A stretch of DNA of 55,793 nt from positions 1-55,793 of the forward strand of contig JAPKZB010000041.1 in NCBI GenBank assembly GCA_026393985.1, given 5' to 3'. This document shows positions 24,652-33,187 of this stretch, in pieces. The notes beneath the pieces were generated by a model. The model was given only the letters and a program-made list of their open reading frames with translations. It did no database searches and was not told where the DNA came from. Origin of the DNA: Acidobacteriota bacterium. Its GTDB lineage: Bacteria > Acidobacteriota > Terriglobia > Bryobacterales > Bryobacteraceae. The translations under genes were made by a program, and so were the position numbers. The first letter of the stretch is position 1. The number at the start of each line of letters is the position of its first letter.

Positions 24652-27131
24652 TCCTTGGTGATGAACTCGTCGAGGTTGAGCAGCACGCTGGCAAGGCCGA
24701 CCCAGGCGGCGGATTCGGCGCGGGAGAATCCGGCGAGGGCGGGCGGAAACCATTGGGCGGCGGCGGCGGGGTCGCGCGAGAAGATTTCGGTTTGGGCGTG
24801 GAGGTATTGTTCGAGGGGCGGGAGTTCGCCGGGCGCGGGAGGGCGGGCGAGGGCGAGGGCAAAAGCGTGGTGGATGCGGGCGGCGGGGGAGGCGTCCAGA
24901 GCGGTTTCGCGCAGGAGGCGGGTGGCCAGGGCGCGGGCGGATTCGACGAAGACGGGATCGTTGAGGAGATTGAGGGCCTGGAGCGGGGTATTGGAACGCT
25001 CGCGTTTGCAGGCGGCGGCATTGGCGTCGGGCGCGTCGAAGTTCATCAGCTGGGGGTAGGGTACGGTGCGCTGAAAAAAGATGTAGAGTCCGCGGCGGTA
25101 GCGGTCCTGGCCGGTGCTTTCGTTCCACTTGACGGAGCCGGAGTAGGCGAGTTCGGCGACGCCTTGGGGCTGCGGGGGGCGGACGCTTTTGCCGCCGATG
25201 GCGGGATAGAGCAGGCCGGAGACGGAGAGGGCGGAGTCGCGAATGAGTTCGGCGGGCAGACGGAGGCGGTTTTGGCGGGCGAGGAGGCGGTGGTCGGGGT
25301 CGCGCTGGGCGAGTTCCGGGCGGGCGTGAGAACTTTGGCGGTAGGTGGCGGAGGTGACGATGAGGCGGTGGAGAGCTTTGACGTTCCAGCCGGAGTCGAT
25401 GAAGCGCGCCGCGAGGGTATCGAGCAGTTCCGGGTGGGTGGGGCGTTCGCCCTGGGTGCCGAAGTCTTCCGGGGTGCGGACGAGGCCGCTGCCGAAGTAC
25501 TCCTGCCAGATGCGGTTGACGGTGACGCGGGCGGTGAGGGGGTTGTCGGGCGAGACGATCCAACGGGCAAGGGCGAGGCGGGAGGAGTCGCCGGGGGGCA
25601 GGGGCGGGAGGAAGGCGGGGGTGCCGGGTTGGACGGCGGCGCCGCGCCGGCGGTAGTCGCCGCGGAGATGGACGAAGCTCGGGCGGCGAAGGGCGGCGGG
25701 CCGTTCGGCGATGGTTTGGGCTTCGGTGAGGCCGGGGTATTCGAGTTTCAGGGCGTCGAGTTTGCGGCGGAGGTCGGGGAACTTGAGTTCGGCCCACCGT
25801 TCTTTGCTGATGATGCGGTGGTAGTTGATGACGAAGTGGTCGGTGAGGGAATCGGCCTGTTTTTCGGTACGCCGGGCGAGGGGGGTATCGAGGATCTCGT
25901 CAGAGTGGTCGAGGTATTTCTGGACGGCGTCATAGGCGTGATCGCGGTCGGTCCATTTGCCGGGATTGGCGCGGGCCTCACGGATCTGCTCTTCCCAGCC
26001 AGGCTGGAGGTCCGGCACGCCGTACTGTTGCAGGAGGGCGGTGCGTTTGCGGCGGTATTCGGCGAGGCCGGCCAGATAGGGGCCGAATTCGCCGGGGAGG
26101 GGGGCGTCGATGTTCCGCTCGTCGGCGTTATCGAAGAAAGCGTAGAGCTGGTAGAACTCCTTTTGGGAGACGGGGTCGTATTTGTGGTCGTGGCACTGGG
26201 CGCAGCCGGCGGTGAGGCCGAGCCAGACGGTGGCGACGGTGGCGGCGCGGTCTTTAATGGCTTCGGTGCGGAACTGTTCGAGGTTGATGCCACCTTCTCG
26301 GTTGGTCAGGGTATTGCGATGGAATCCGGTGGCGACCTTTTGTTCTACGGTTGATCGGGGGAGGAGGTCGCCGGCGATCTGTTCGATGGTGAAGCGATCG
26401 AAGGGCATGCCGTTGTTGAGGGCGTCGATGACCCACTGGCGGTAGCGCCAGGCGTGGGGGCGGACGTAATCCTTTTCATAGCCGTCGCTGTCGGCGTAGC
26501 GGGCGAGATCGAGCCAGGGGCGGGCCCAGCGTTCGCCGAAGTGGGGGGAGGCGAGGAGGGAGTCGACGAGCCGTTCGTAGGCTTCGGGCCGTTGGTCGGC
26601 GAGGAACGCGGCGAGTTGGGCGGGGGAGGGAGGCAGACCGGTGAGGTCGAGCGAGAGGCGGCGGATGAGGGTGGATTTCGCGGCTTCCGGAGCGGGGGCG
26701 ATGTTTTCGCTCGCGAGGCGGGCGTGGACGAAGTGGTCAACGGGATGGGCGCCGGGGGGGATGGCGGGGCGCTGGAGAGGCCGGAAGGACCAGTGGTCGG
26801 CCGCGGCGCCAAGGCGGGCGGGGCCAGTCCAAGCAGCGCCGTTGTCGATCCAGGCTTTGAGGGCGGCGATCTGGGCCGGGGAGAGGCGTTCGCCGACCGG
26901 GGGCATGGTTTTTCCGCCCTGCCCTTCGACGCGGGCGATGAGTTTGCTGGCGGCGGCGGCGCCGGGCTGGATGACCTTGAGGAGGGTTTCGCGGGAGTCC
27001 AGCCGGAGGCCGGCCATTTGGGTTTTGGCGCCATGACAGCTCAGGCAGCGGGATGCGAGGACGGGGGCGACTTGGGTAGTGAAGTCGGCCGCGAACAAAG
27101 AAGCGCTATGGAGGATGACAAGCCGCCACAT
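24648..27131 (-). CDS. PSD1 protein: cytochrome c + DUF1549 + DUF1553
   Basis: The start is taken at 27131 (MWRLVILHSASLFA, a signal peptide), giving 827 residues; the open frame reaches 27293 but would overlap the upstream gene. A cytochrome c-like heme site CLSCH lies at residues 29-33, with MPP near residue 75 as a possible axial ligand. DUF1549 follows at about 130-340 and includes CAQCH near residue 312. DUF1553 spans about 480-750 (NPLTARVTVNRIWQEYFG, then YRRGLYIFFQRT). Such proteins are common in planctomycetes and acidobacteria and are thought to work in the periplasm with DUF1501 partners. The reaction is unknown. The upstream regulator gene ends 61 nt away. Confidence 0.92.
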   Translation of the reverse strand: MWRLVILHSASLFAADFTTQVAPVLASRCLSCHGAKTQMAGLRLDSRETLLKVIQPGAAAASKLIARVEGQGGKTMPPVGERLSPAQIAALKAWIDNGAAWTGPARLGAAADHWSFRPLQRPAIPPGAHPVDHFVHARLASENIAPAPEAAKSTLIRRLSLDLTGLPPSPAQLAAFLADQRPEAYERLVDSLLASPHFGERWARPWLDLARYADSDGYEKDYVRPHAWRYRQWVIDALNNGMPFDRFTIEQIAGDLLPRSTVEQKVATGFHRNTLTNREGGINLEQFRTEAIKDRAATVATVWLGLTAGCAQCHDHKYDPVSQKEFYQLYAFFDNADERNIDAPLPGEFGPYLAGLAEYRRKRTALLQQYGVPDLQPGWEEQIREARANPGKWTDRDHAYDAVQKYLDHSDEILDTPLARRTEKQADSLTDHFVINYHRIISKERWAELKFPDLRRKLDALKLEYPGLTEAQTIAERPAALRRPSFVHLRGDYRRRGAAVQPGTPAFLPPLPPGDSSRLALARWIVSPDNPLTARVTVNRIWQEYFGSGLVRTPEDFGTQGERPTHPELLDTLAARFIDSGWNVKALHRLIVTSATYRQSSHARPELAQRDPDHRLLARQNRLRLPAELIRDSALSVSGLLYPAIGGKSVRPPQPQGVAELAYSGSVKWNESTGQDRYRRGLYIFFQRTVPYPQLMNFDAPDANAAACKRERSNTPLQALNLLNDPVFVESARALATRLLRETALDASPAARIHHAFALALARPPAPGELPPLEQYLHAQTEIFSRDPAAAAQWFPPALAGFSRAESAAWVGLASVLLNLDEFITKE

Positions 27132-27192
27132 TACCGATTTATCATACGAGATCGAGTCGCGAAATCCGCGTTCCCTCGCGTTCTTCGACGTT

Positions 27193-28785
27193 CTACCGGT
27201 AGGGGGCGAGAGAGGTGATTTCGCGATGGAAGAAGGAGAACCGGGCGGGCGGGTACTCCTGCGGGGCGCTCCAGGTGCTGCGCGAGGCTTCAAGGCCGTA
27301 CTCGATTTTTTGTCCTAACTCGCGGAGCGGCACACGCAAGGGGAGTTCCTGGAAGGCGAGGCCGTCGCGGCTGAAGGAGGAGCGGAGGATGCCGTCACGG
27401 CATTCAATGCGGAGGAGGACGGGTGGTTCGCCGCCGAAGTCGGGGAGGTTGGCCTGTTTGTGGCCGAGGTGTTCGGCGGTGATGGAGCCGCCGTCGAGAT
27501 CCCAGCGGATAAGGCGGAAGTGGGAGCGTTCGCCGTGGACGGTGAGTCCGGCGGCGGCGCCGTGGAGGGATTGGAAGTCGAGGCGCGTGGAGATGGTCCA
27601 GTCCTGGGGCGGAGCGGGGCGGAGGAGGCTGGTGGTGTAGTTTTTGTCGCGGGCGTCGAAGGGGAACAGGAGGGTGTGGTTGTCCCAGAGGGCGGCGGGA
27701 GATTCGGGGCTGCGGAGGAGGCGCCAGCCGGCGGTGGCGTCGGCGAGGGCGGTGGCCGGGTGGAAGCTGTGGAATTCGGTGCCGATGGTGAGGTGGTCGA
27801 AGGCGGCTGCGGTGGAGGGGGCGTTGGAGCGGCCGTTGTGGGCGTAGAGGGCGACGCGGAGCGGCGTGGGAACGGGGAGTTCGAGTTGGTTGCCGAAGGG
27901 TTCCCAGTGGATGCCATCGGTGCTGATGAGAGCGGAGATATTCGACTGTTGGCGGCGGATGGAGAGCCAGAGGGGGGCGCCGGTTTGGCCGAGGGGGTCG
28001 TAGGCGAAGGTGCCGGCGGGCTTCTGGTAGCGTCCGGCGATTTCGACGCCAAACTCGAGTTGGACGCGGGAGTTGAACTGGCGGCCGAGCTTGATGTAGT
28101 GGTCGGCGTCGGCGTAGAGCATGAGGCCGGCCTGTTGGGTGGCGCGTTCGGGGGAGAAGGTCATGCGGACGGTGACATGATCGTAGGGGCCGATCTCCGG
28201 GCCGAGTTGGAGGGCATTGCCGCTGAGCGAGTTGTCGCGATGCATGATGTCGCCGGCGGCGGTGGCGAAGCGAAAAACGGGTTCGGGGAGCGGGGCGGGG
28301 CGGCGGGTATAGGCGGCGAGGGCGATGAGGAGGAGGCCGAGGAGAGCGAAGGCGAAGAACGCGGCGGGGGCCCAGCGGCGTCGCGGGGCGGGGGTGGAGA
28401 CCGCAGGGACGGGAGCGAGGGCGACGGAATCGGTGGCGGGGGTGTTTTCGCGGAAGCGGAACAGGGGGATATAGGAACGGGTGGGGAGGGTGACGAGGAT
28501 GTCGTCCTGGGCGCCTTCGCCGGCGTAGTAGGCGGCGAGTTTCTGGCGGAGGAGGGTGGCGAGCTTGCGGACGGAGGCATCGTCGACGGGATTGAAGTCT
28601 TTCCCGCGGCGGAGGACGCCTTCGGCAATTTCGGCCTGTTCGAGCTGGGTGCGGCCTGAGAAGGCGGCTTCGGCCAGGTACTGGAAGTACTCGCGGAGTT
28701 GGCGGGAGGAGGCGAACTCGGCGCTCGAAAGGATGCGGTGTAACTGCTGACGAAAGAGTTCGACGTTAGCGGCCGTGTGGACCAT
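27193..28785 (-). CDS. membrane-anchored regulator: winged-helix-like N-terminus, one TM, ConA-like ectodomain
   Basis: The protein has 530 residues. Residues 1-112 match the acidobacterial domain often placed before TolB or TPR parts, comparable to CadC-type DNA-binding heads: FRQQLHRILSSAEFASSRQL, then GVLRRGKDFNPVDDASVRKL and LPTRSYIPLFR. One transmembrane helix lies at about 140-160 (AAFFAFALLGLLLIALAAY). Residues about 165-525 are extracytoplasmic and look like two concanavalin-like (DUF1349/LamG-type) lobes, each with an HIKLGRQ- or FRLIRWD-type core. This suggests a one-component sensor that binds a carbohydrate outside and DNA inside. It heads the seven-gene unit and faces the 28892 operon. 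Confidence 0.75.
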   Translation of the reverse strand: MVHTAANVELFRQQLHRILSSAEFASSRQLREYFQYLAEAAFSGRTQLEQAEIAEGVLRRGKDFNPVDDASVRKLATLLRQKLAAYYAGEGAQDDILVTLPTRSYIPLFRFRENTPATDSVALAPVPAVSTPAPRRRWAPAAFFAFALLGLLLIALAAYTRRPAPLPEPVFRFATAAGDIMHRDNSLSGNALQLGPEIGPYDHVTVRMTFSPERATQQAGLMLYADADHYIKLGRQFNSRVQLEFGVEIAGRYQKPAGTFAYDPLGQTGAPLWLSIRRQQSNISALISTDGIHWEPFGNQLELPVPTPLRVALYAHNGRSNAPSTAAAFDHLTIGTEFHSFHPATALADATAGWRLLRSPESPAALWDNHTLLFPFDARDKNYTTSLLRPAPPQDWTISTRLDFQSLHGAAAGLTVHGERSHFRLIRWDLDGGSITAEHLGHKQANLPDFGGEPPVLLRIECRDGILRSSFSRDGLAFQELPLRVPLRELGQKIEYGLEASRSTWSAPQEYPPARFSFFHREITSLAPYR

Positions 28786-28891
28786 CGTGCCTGTGGGATG
28801 AGTCTATCATGCGGCAGGGCGGGGGAACGTGATGGAACGAGGAGGGAACTTGGGCGGAACGGCGGTGGAATGTACACTGGATGGCAATTGT

Positions 28892-30172
28892 ATGGACCAG
28901 AACAGTCGTCGGTATTTTCTCGGCGCCGTGGGCGCTTCGGTGATGGCGAACCGGCCGGTGAGCGCGGCACCTTCAGACAGCGTGCGGATTGGCATTGTGG
29001 GCCTGGGCGGCCGGGGTACGCATCTGCTGACCAAGGAGGTGACGCGGGTGAAGAACGCCAAGGTGACGCACCTTTGCGAGATTGACCAGGCGCGGCTTGA
29101 AAAGGCGCAGGCGAATGCCGAGAAGGCGGGATTTGGCAAGGTGCGGGGCACCGATGACATGCGCCGGCTGTTTGACGACAAAGAAGTGGATGCGGTGATT
29201 GTGGCGACGCCCGACCACTGGCATGCGCCGGCGGCGATTCTGTCCTGTGCGGCGGGTAAGGATGTGTATGTGGAGAAGCCCGTTTCGCACAATCTGCGGG
29301 AGGGGCGTCTGCTGGTGGACGCGGCGCGGAAGTATCAGCGCGTGGTACAGGCGGGGATGCAGTCGCGCAGCCGCCCGAGTACGATGAAGGCGATTGGTGT
29401 GGTGCGTTCCGGGGTGCTGGGCCGGGTGCTGATGGCCAAGGCGTGGAACTCGCAGCTGCGGGACGATATTGGCGCCAAGCCGAACAGTCCGGTACCGGCC
29501 GGGGTTACCTATGACACCTGGGTGGGTCCGGCGGAGATGGTTCCGTTCAACGCCAACCGCTTCCACTACAAGTGGCACTGGAACTGGAACTTCGGCACGG
29601 GCGACATGGGCAACGACGGGGCGCACCAGGTGGACCAGGCGCGCTGGGCGCTGGACGTGGGGCTGCCCAAGCGGGTGAGCGGATCGGGGGCGAAGTATTA
29701 CTTCAAGGACGATCAGGAGACTCCGGACACCATGAACCTGACGTTCGATTATGGGGATAAGGGTCTGGTTTGGGAGATGCGCATCTGGCACGACTACGGG
29801 CTCGAGGGCATCGACAACGGCGTGGCGGTTTACGGGACGGAGGGGTTTCTGCACATCGGCCGGTGGAAGGGCGATTGGGGCTACCGCGTTTTCGACAAGT
29901 CCGGCAAGATGGTGACGGAGTATCAGGACAAAGAGCCGGACTTCCACATGCAGAACTTTATTGACTGCGTGAAGTCGCGGCAGCGTCCGAATTGTGACAT
30001 CGAGATTGGTCATCTGTCGAGCGCGATGTGCCATCTGGGCAACATTGTGCACCGGACGGGTCGGAACATTGCCTTCAACCCGGCCAACGAGTCGATTCCG
30101 GGAGATCCGGCGGCGGCGGCGATGTTGAAACGCAAGTACCGGGAGCATTGGGGCACGCCGAAGGGGGTATGA
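28892..30172 (+). CDS. exported Gfo/Idh/MocA-family oxidoreductase
   Basis: The ATG at 28892 is chosen because it begins a twin-arginine signal (MDQNSRRYFLGAVGASVMA); the product is 426 residues. The nucleotide-binding motif is IGIVGLGGRG, and the catalytic EKP motif appears in VYVEKPVSHN. The C-terminal alpha/beta domain is complete (WKWHWN-type segment, then GNDGAHQVDQARWAL). There is no clear ribosome binding site. A weak sigma70-like pair (TTGGGC at 28850, TACACT at 28873, 17-nt spacing) lies so close that the transcript would be almost leaderless. The family uses a tightly bound NAD(P) on sugars and related polyols. It is coupled to the next gene by ATGA. Confidence 0.92.
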   Translation: MDQNSRRYFLGAVGASVMANRPVSAAPSDSVRIGIVGLGGRGTHLLTKEVTRVKNAKVTHLCEIDQARLEKAQANAEKAGFGKVRGTDDMRRLFDDKEVDAVIVATPDHWHAPAAILSCAAGKDVYVEKPVSHNLREGRLLVDAARKYQRVVQAGMQSRSRPSTMKAIGVVRSGVLGRVLMAKAWNSQLRDDIGAKPNSPVPAGVTYDTWVGPAEMVPFNANRFHYKWHWNWNFGTGDMGNDGAHQVDQARWALDVGLPKRVSGSGAKYYFKDDQETPDTMNLTFDYGDKGLVWEMRIWHDYGLEGIDNGVAVYGTEGFLHIGRWKGDWGYRVFDKSGKMVTEYQDKEPDFHMQNFIDCVKSRQRPNCDIEIGHLSSAMCHLGNIVHRTGRNIAFNPANESIPGDPAAAAMLKRKYREHWGTPKGV

Positions 30173-31194
30173 GGCCGATGAACCGGCGGACTTTTCTGGC
30201 GGCGGCCGCGGCGGCGCGGTGCGCCCACGGGGCGGCGAAGATTGCGATTGCCTTCGCGGGCGGGAGCCATTCGCATGCCTTTGCCAAGGCGCGGCTCTGC
30301 CAGGATGCGGCCGAGTTCGAACTGCTGGGGGTTTGGGAGGAAGACCCGGCGTTGCGGCAGAGGTACGCGGCGGCGGGGATCCGGCTGCTTTCGGCCGACG
30401 AGGCGCTGGGCGGGAGCGCCCGCGTAGTGGCAGTGGAGGGTGCGGTGAAAGATCACTTCCGGCTGGCGCTGCGCGCTCTAGAGAGCGGCAAGCATGTGCA
30501 CGTGGAGAAGCCGCCGGCGGATACCTTAGGGGGCATGAAGCAGCTGGTGGATGCGGCGCGGAAGCGCAATCTGCTGCTGCAGAGCGGGTATATGTGGCGG
30601 TATCACCCGGGCTTTGACAAGGTGATTGCCGCGGTGCGGGCGGGTTACCTGGGCGAGGTTTACATGGTGCGGGGGCAGATCAACACGCTGATCGACGCGT
30701 CGCGGAGACCGGAGTGGGGGATGTTCCGGGGCGGGCTGATGTTTGAGTTGGGGGCACACCTGATTGATGCGCTGGTGCGCTTGTTGGGCGTGCCGTCGAA
30801 GGTGACGCCGTTTCTGCGCAAAGACAGTGACCACCGGGATGAGCTGCGGGACAACACGGCGGCGGTGTTTGAGTATCCGCGGGCGATGGCGATTATCCAG
30901 AGCGCCACGCTGCAGCCGGGCTCCGGCGCTTACCGTTGCTTTGAGGTGCTGGGAACGAACGGGACGGCGGTAATCCGGCCGTTGGAGGCCCCGGTGTTGA
31001 CCATTGATCTGGCCAAAGCCGCGGGTCCATACCAGAAGGGATTGCAGACGGTTCCGCTGCCGCCCTACACCCGTTACGTCGCGGACTTTGTCGACCTGGC
31101 GGCGGCGGTACGCGGCGAGCGGAAGCTGGTTGTATCGCTCGAACAGGAACTGGAAATTCAGCAGACGCTTTTGACTGCTTGTGAGATGCTCTAA
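30169..31194 (+). CDS. second Gfo/Idh/MocA-family oxidoreductase
   Basis: The ATG at 30169 overlaps the previous stop by 4 nt; a second ATG at 30178 begins the signal MNRRTFLAAAAAARCAHGAA. The product is 341 residues. The N-terminal Rossmann part is less canonical (IAIAFAGGSHSHAFAKA), with no clean GxGxxG, while the EKP motif (VHVEKPPADT) is kept. The C-terminal domain contains GGLMFELGAHLIDALVRLLG. It may work with its neighbour on the same substrate in successive steps. The stop overlaps the next start (TAATG). Confidence 0.88.
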   Translation: MRPMNRRTFLAAAAAARCAHGAAKIAIAFAGGSHSHAFAKARLCQDAAEFELLGVWEEDPALRQRYAAAGIRLLSADEALGGSARVVAVEGAVKDHFRLALRALESGKHVHVEKPPADTLGGMKQLVDAARKRNLLLQSGYMWRYHPGFDKVIAAVRAGYLGEVYMVRGQINTLIDASRRPEWGMFRGGLMFELGAHLIDALVRLLGVPSKVTPFLRKDSDHRDELRDNTAAVFEYPRAMAIIQSATLQPGSGAYRCFEVLGTNGTAVIRPLEAPVLTIDLAKAAGPYQKGLQTVPLPPYTRYVADFVDLAAAVRGERKLVVSLEQELEIQQTLLTACEML

Positions 31195-32132
31195 TGCCGA
31201 TTGATCGCCGAACGTTTTTGTTGTCTTCTTCCTCCTTGCTCTCTTCTGGCTCCGCCCTGCTGGCGGCCGAACCCGCGGGGCGTGTTCCCCTTGTCGTGAA
31301 CGGGAAGGAGGCGGCTTCCTTCTACTGCGGGCCGGAGTGGGACAAGCCGTTTCTGTACCCGATCCGGACCGTATCGGGCAAGGCGATTTCGCGGGGGTAC
31401 CCGCTTGAGAAGATTGCCGGGGAGCAGACGGACCACGCCTGGCACCGCGGGCTTTGGTACGGCCACGGGATTGTGAATGGTCAGGACTTCTGGCGCGAGC
31501 AGGGACGGGAGAAGACTGCGCGCCTGGTAGGGAAGGGCGCTCCGGTGGTCCGGAAGCGGGGCAGGGGGGCAGCGGTGACGGCGGAGTTGTCGATGGTGAC
31601 GCCGGCCGGGAAGTCGCTCGGTTCGATGCGACAGGAGTGGGGGATTGCCGACCGGGGGAGTCTGCGGCTGATTGACGCGACGATCACGATGGACGCCGAC
31701 CAGGGCGAGCCGCTCGTGTTTGGGGATACCGACGACGGCGGTTTCGCCTTCCGCCTGAATGACGCTTTCCGGCAGGACCGGGGAGCGAAGCTGCGCAACT
31801 CAAGCGGCCTCGAAACCACGGAGCAGATTTGGGGCAAGCCCGCGCATTGGGTGGACTATTCGGCAGTGATTGACGGGGTGCCGACGGGAGTGGCGATTTT
31901 TGATCATCCCGGGAATCTGCGGCATCCAACGGCGTGGCACGCCCGGGGCTACAGCTTATGCGCGGCCAATCCGTTTGCGACCAGGAGCTTCAGCAAGGGG
32001 AAGGGGCCGGACGGCAGCTTCACCCTGGCGGCGGGCAAGCAGCTGCGGCTGCGGTACCGGGTGGTGGTGCACGAGGGGCCGCTCGAGCCGGCGGCCATCG
32101 AAAAGCTGCACGGAGAGTGGGCTAGCCGCTGA
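31194..32132 (+). CDS. DUF6807 (PmoA-like) family protein, exported
   Basis: The protein has 312 residues with the signal IDRRTFLLSSSSLLSSGSAL. The DUF6807 pattern is visible: PFLYPIRTVSGKAISRGYPL, then DHAWHRGLWYGHGIVNGQDF and TAWHARGYSLCAANPF. The family has a galactose mutarotase-like beta-sandwich and is often encoded beside Gfo/Idh oxidoreductases, as here. No enzymatic role is established. The last 11 nt overlap the 3' end of the convergent NHL gene. Confidence 0.85.
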   Translation: MPIDRRTFLLSSSSLLSSGSALLAAEPAGRVPLVVNGKEAASFYCGPEWDKPFLYPIRTVSGKAISRGYPLEKIAGEQTDHAWHRGLWYGHGIVNGQDFWREQGREKTARLVGKGAPVVRKRGRGAAVTAELSMVTPAGKSLGSMRQEWGIADRGSLRLIDATITMDADQGEPLVFGDTDDGGFAFRLNDAFRQDRGAKLRNSSGLETTEQIWGKPAHWVDYSAVIDGVPTGVAIFDHPGNLRHPTAWHARGYSLCAANPFATRSFSKGKGPDGSFTLAAGKQLRLRYRVVVHEGPLEPAAIEKLHGEWASR

Positions 32133-33174
32133 GCTTACGGAGTTTGGTAATCCTGCCGACCTCGACCCATTCGACGACGAAGATGTTTCCGGCATGGTCG
32201 AAGCAGGCGCCGTGCGGGGAGACGAACTTGCCGGCGGGGAACTCGGTGCGGGGGCGTTTACGGAGGTCCATCCAGTTGCCGGTGGTGTCTTCGCCGAGGT
32301 GGGCGATGACCTCGTTGCCGGGGCCGAGCAGGGTGACGCGGGCCGCGAGGTCCGGGATCACCATCACCCCGTTCTGTTCGTAGAGATGGCAGGGGAGGTT
32401 GACGCCGGTGTGGAACTCGAGGTGGCGCCCGTCGAGGGTGAAGCGCTGGAGGCGATGATTGCTGCGGTCGGCCACCAGCAGGGAGGGGGAGGCGCCGCGG
32501 CGGTCGAGAATGAGACCGTGGGGGCTGGCCAGTTGTCCGGCGGCCGTCCCCTGGCCGCCGAAGGAGCGGAGGAAGACGCCTTTGGCGTCGTACTGGTTGA
32601 TGAAATAGGAGCCGTAACCGTCGGCGACGTAGATGTCGCCATTGGGGGCGAGGGCGATGTTGGTGGGCGAGAACTTGGTGGCGGGGCGACCGTCTTTGTC
32701 GAGTTTGTAGTGTGGGGACTCTTTGGGGTAACCGATGCGGAAGACCTCTTCGCCGCGGAGGGTCATTTTGACCATCCAGGTGTGGGTGGGGTCGATGCCG
32801 GACTGGCGTCCTTTGCCGGTGTCGACGAGATAGAGGAATTCGTCGCGGCCTTCGCGGGCGAGGTGGAGACCGTGGGCACCGCCCTGGAATTCGCTGCCCC
32901 AGCGGCGAACGAGTTTGCCTTTTTCGTCGAAGACGAGGAGGGCATCGCGGGCTTGGCTGGAGCGATGGACGGTGTGGGCTACGTAGAGGTGGCCCTGGGC
33001 GTCTTCGCAGATGCCGTGGGTATTGCCGAGGGCGAGAGAGCGGGGCAGGCGGGCCCAGTTGTGGATGGCTTCGTAGGTGTGGGCGCCGCTGCCGAGGACG
33101 GGCCGGCGGTTTCCGGATTTCGCGGCGGCGTGGACGGCGGGCGCGACGGCGGCAAGAAAGGTTCGGCGGTGCAT
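32122..33174 (-). CDS. exported NHL-type six-bladed beta-propeller protein
   Basis: The ATG at 33174 lies eight nt after TAAGGAG and begins the signal MHRRTFLAAVAPAVHAAAKS; the product is 350 residues. NHL-like repeats are seen as GICEDAQGHLYVAHTV, IALAPNGDIYVADGYG, HGLILDRRGASPSLLVADRS and HGACFDHAGNIFVVEWV. Such propellers resemble the lyase half of peptidylglycine alpha-amidating enzyme but often act as binding or hydrolase modules. It follows the IclR gene by 13 nt and is probably co-transcribed with it. Confidence 0.85.
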   Translation of the reverse strand: MHRRTFLAAVAPAVHAAAKSGNRRPVLGSGAHTYEAIHNWARLPRSLALGNTHGICEDAQGHLYVAHTVHRSSQARDALLVFDEKGKLVRRWGSEFQGGAHGLHLAREGRDEFLYLVDTGKGRQSGIDPTHTWMVKMTLRGEEVFRIGYPKESPHYKLDKDGRPATKFSPTNIALAPNGDIYVADGYGSYFINQYDAKGVFLRSFGGQGTAAGQLASPHGLILDRRGASPSLLVADRSNHRLQRFTLDGRHLEFHTGVNLPCHLYEQNGVMVIPDLAARVTLLGPGNEVIAHLGEDTTGNWMDLRKRPRTEFPAGKFVSPHGACFDHAGNIFVVEWVEVGRITKLRKLSG

Positions 33175-33187
33175 GGGGGGATTCTCC

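Noticed and set aside
24753-26354. Open frame of 533 codons, plus strand
   Set aside because: Antisense to PSD1, with the Gly/Glu/Val composition typical of such shadows in this window.
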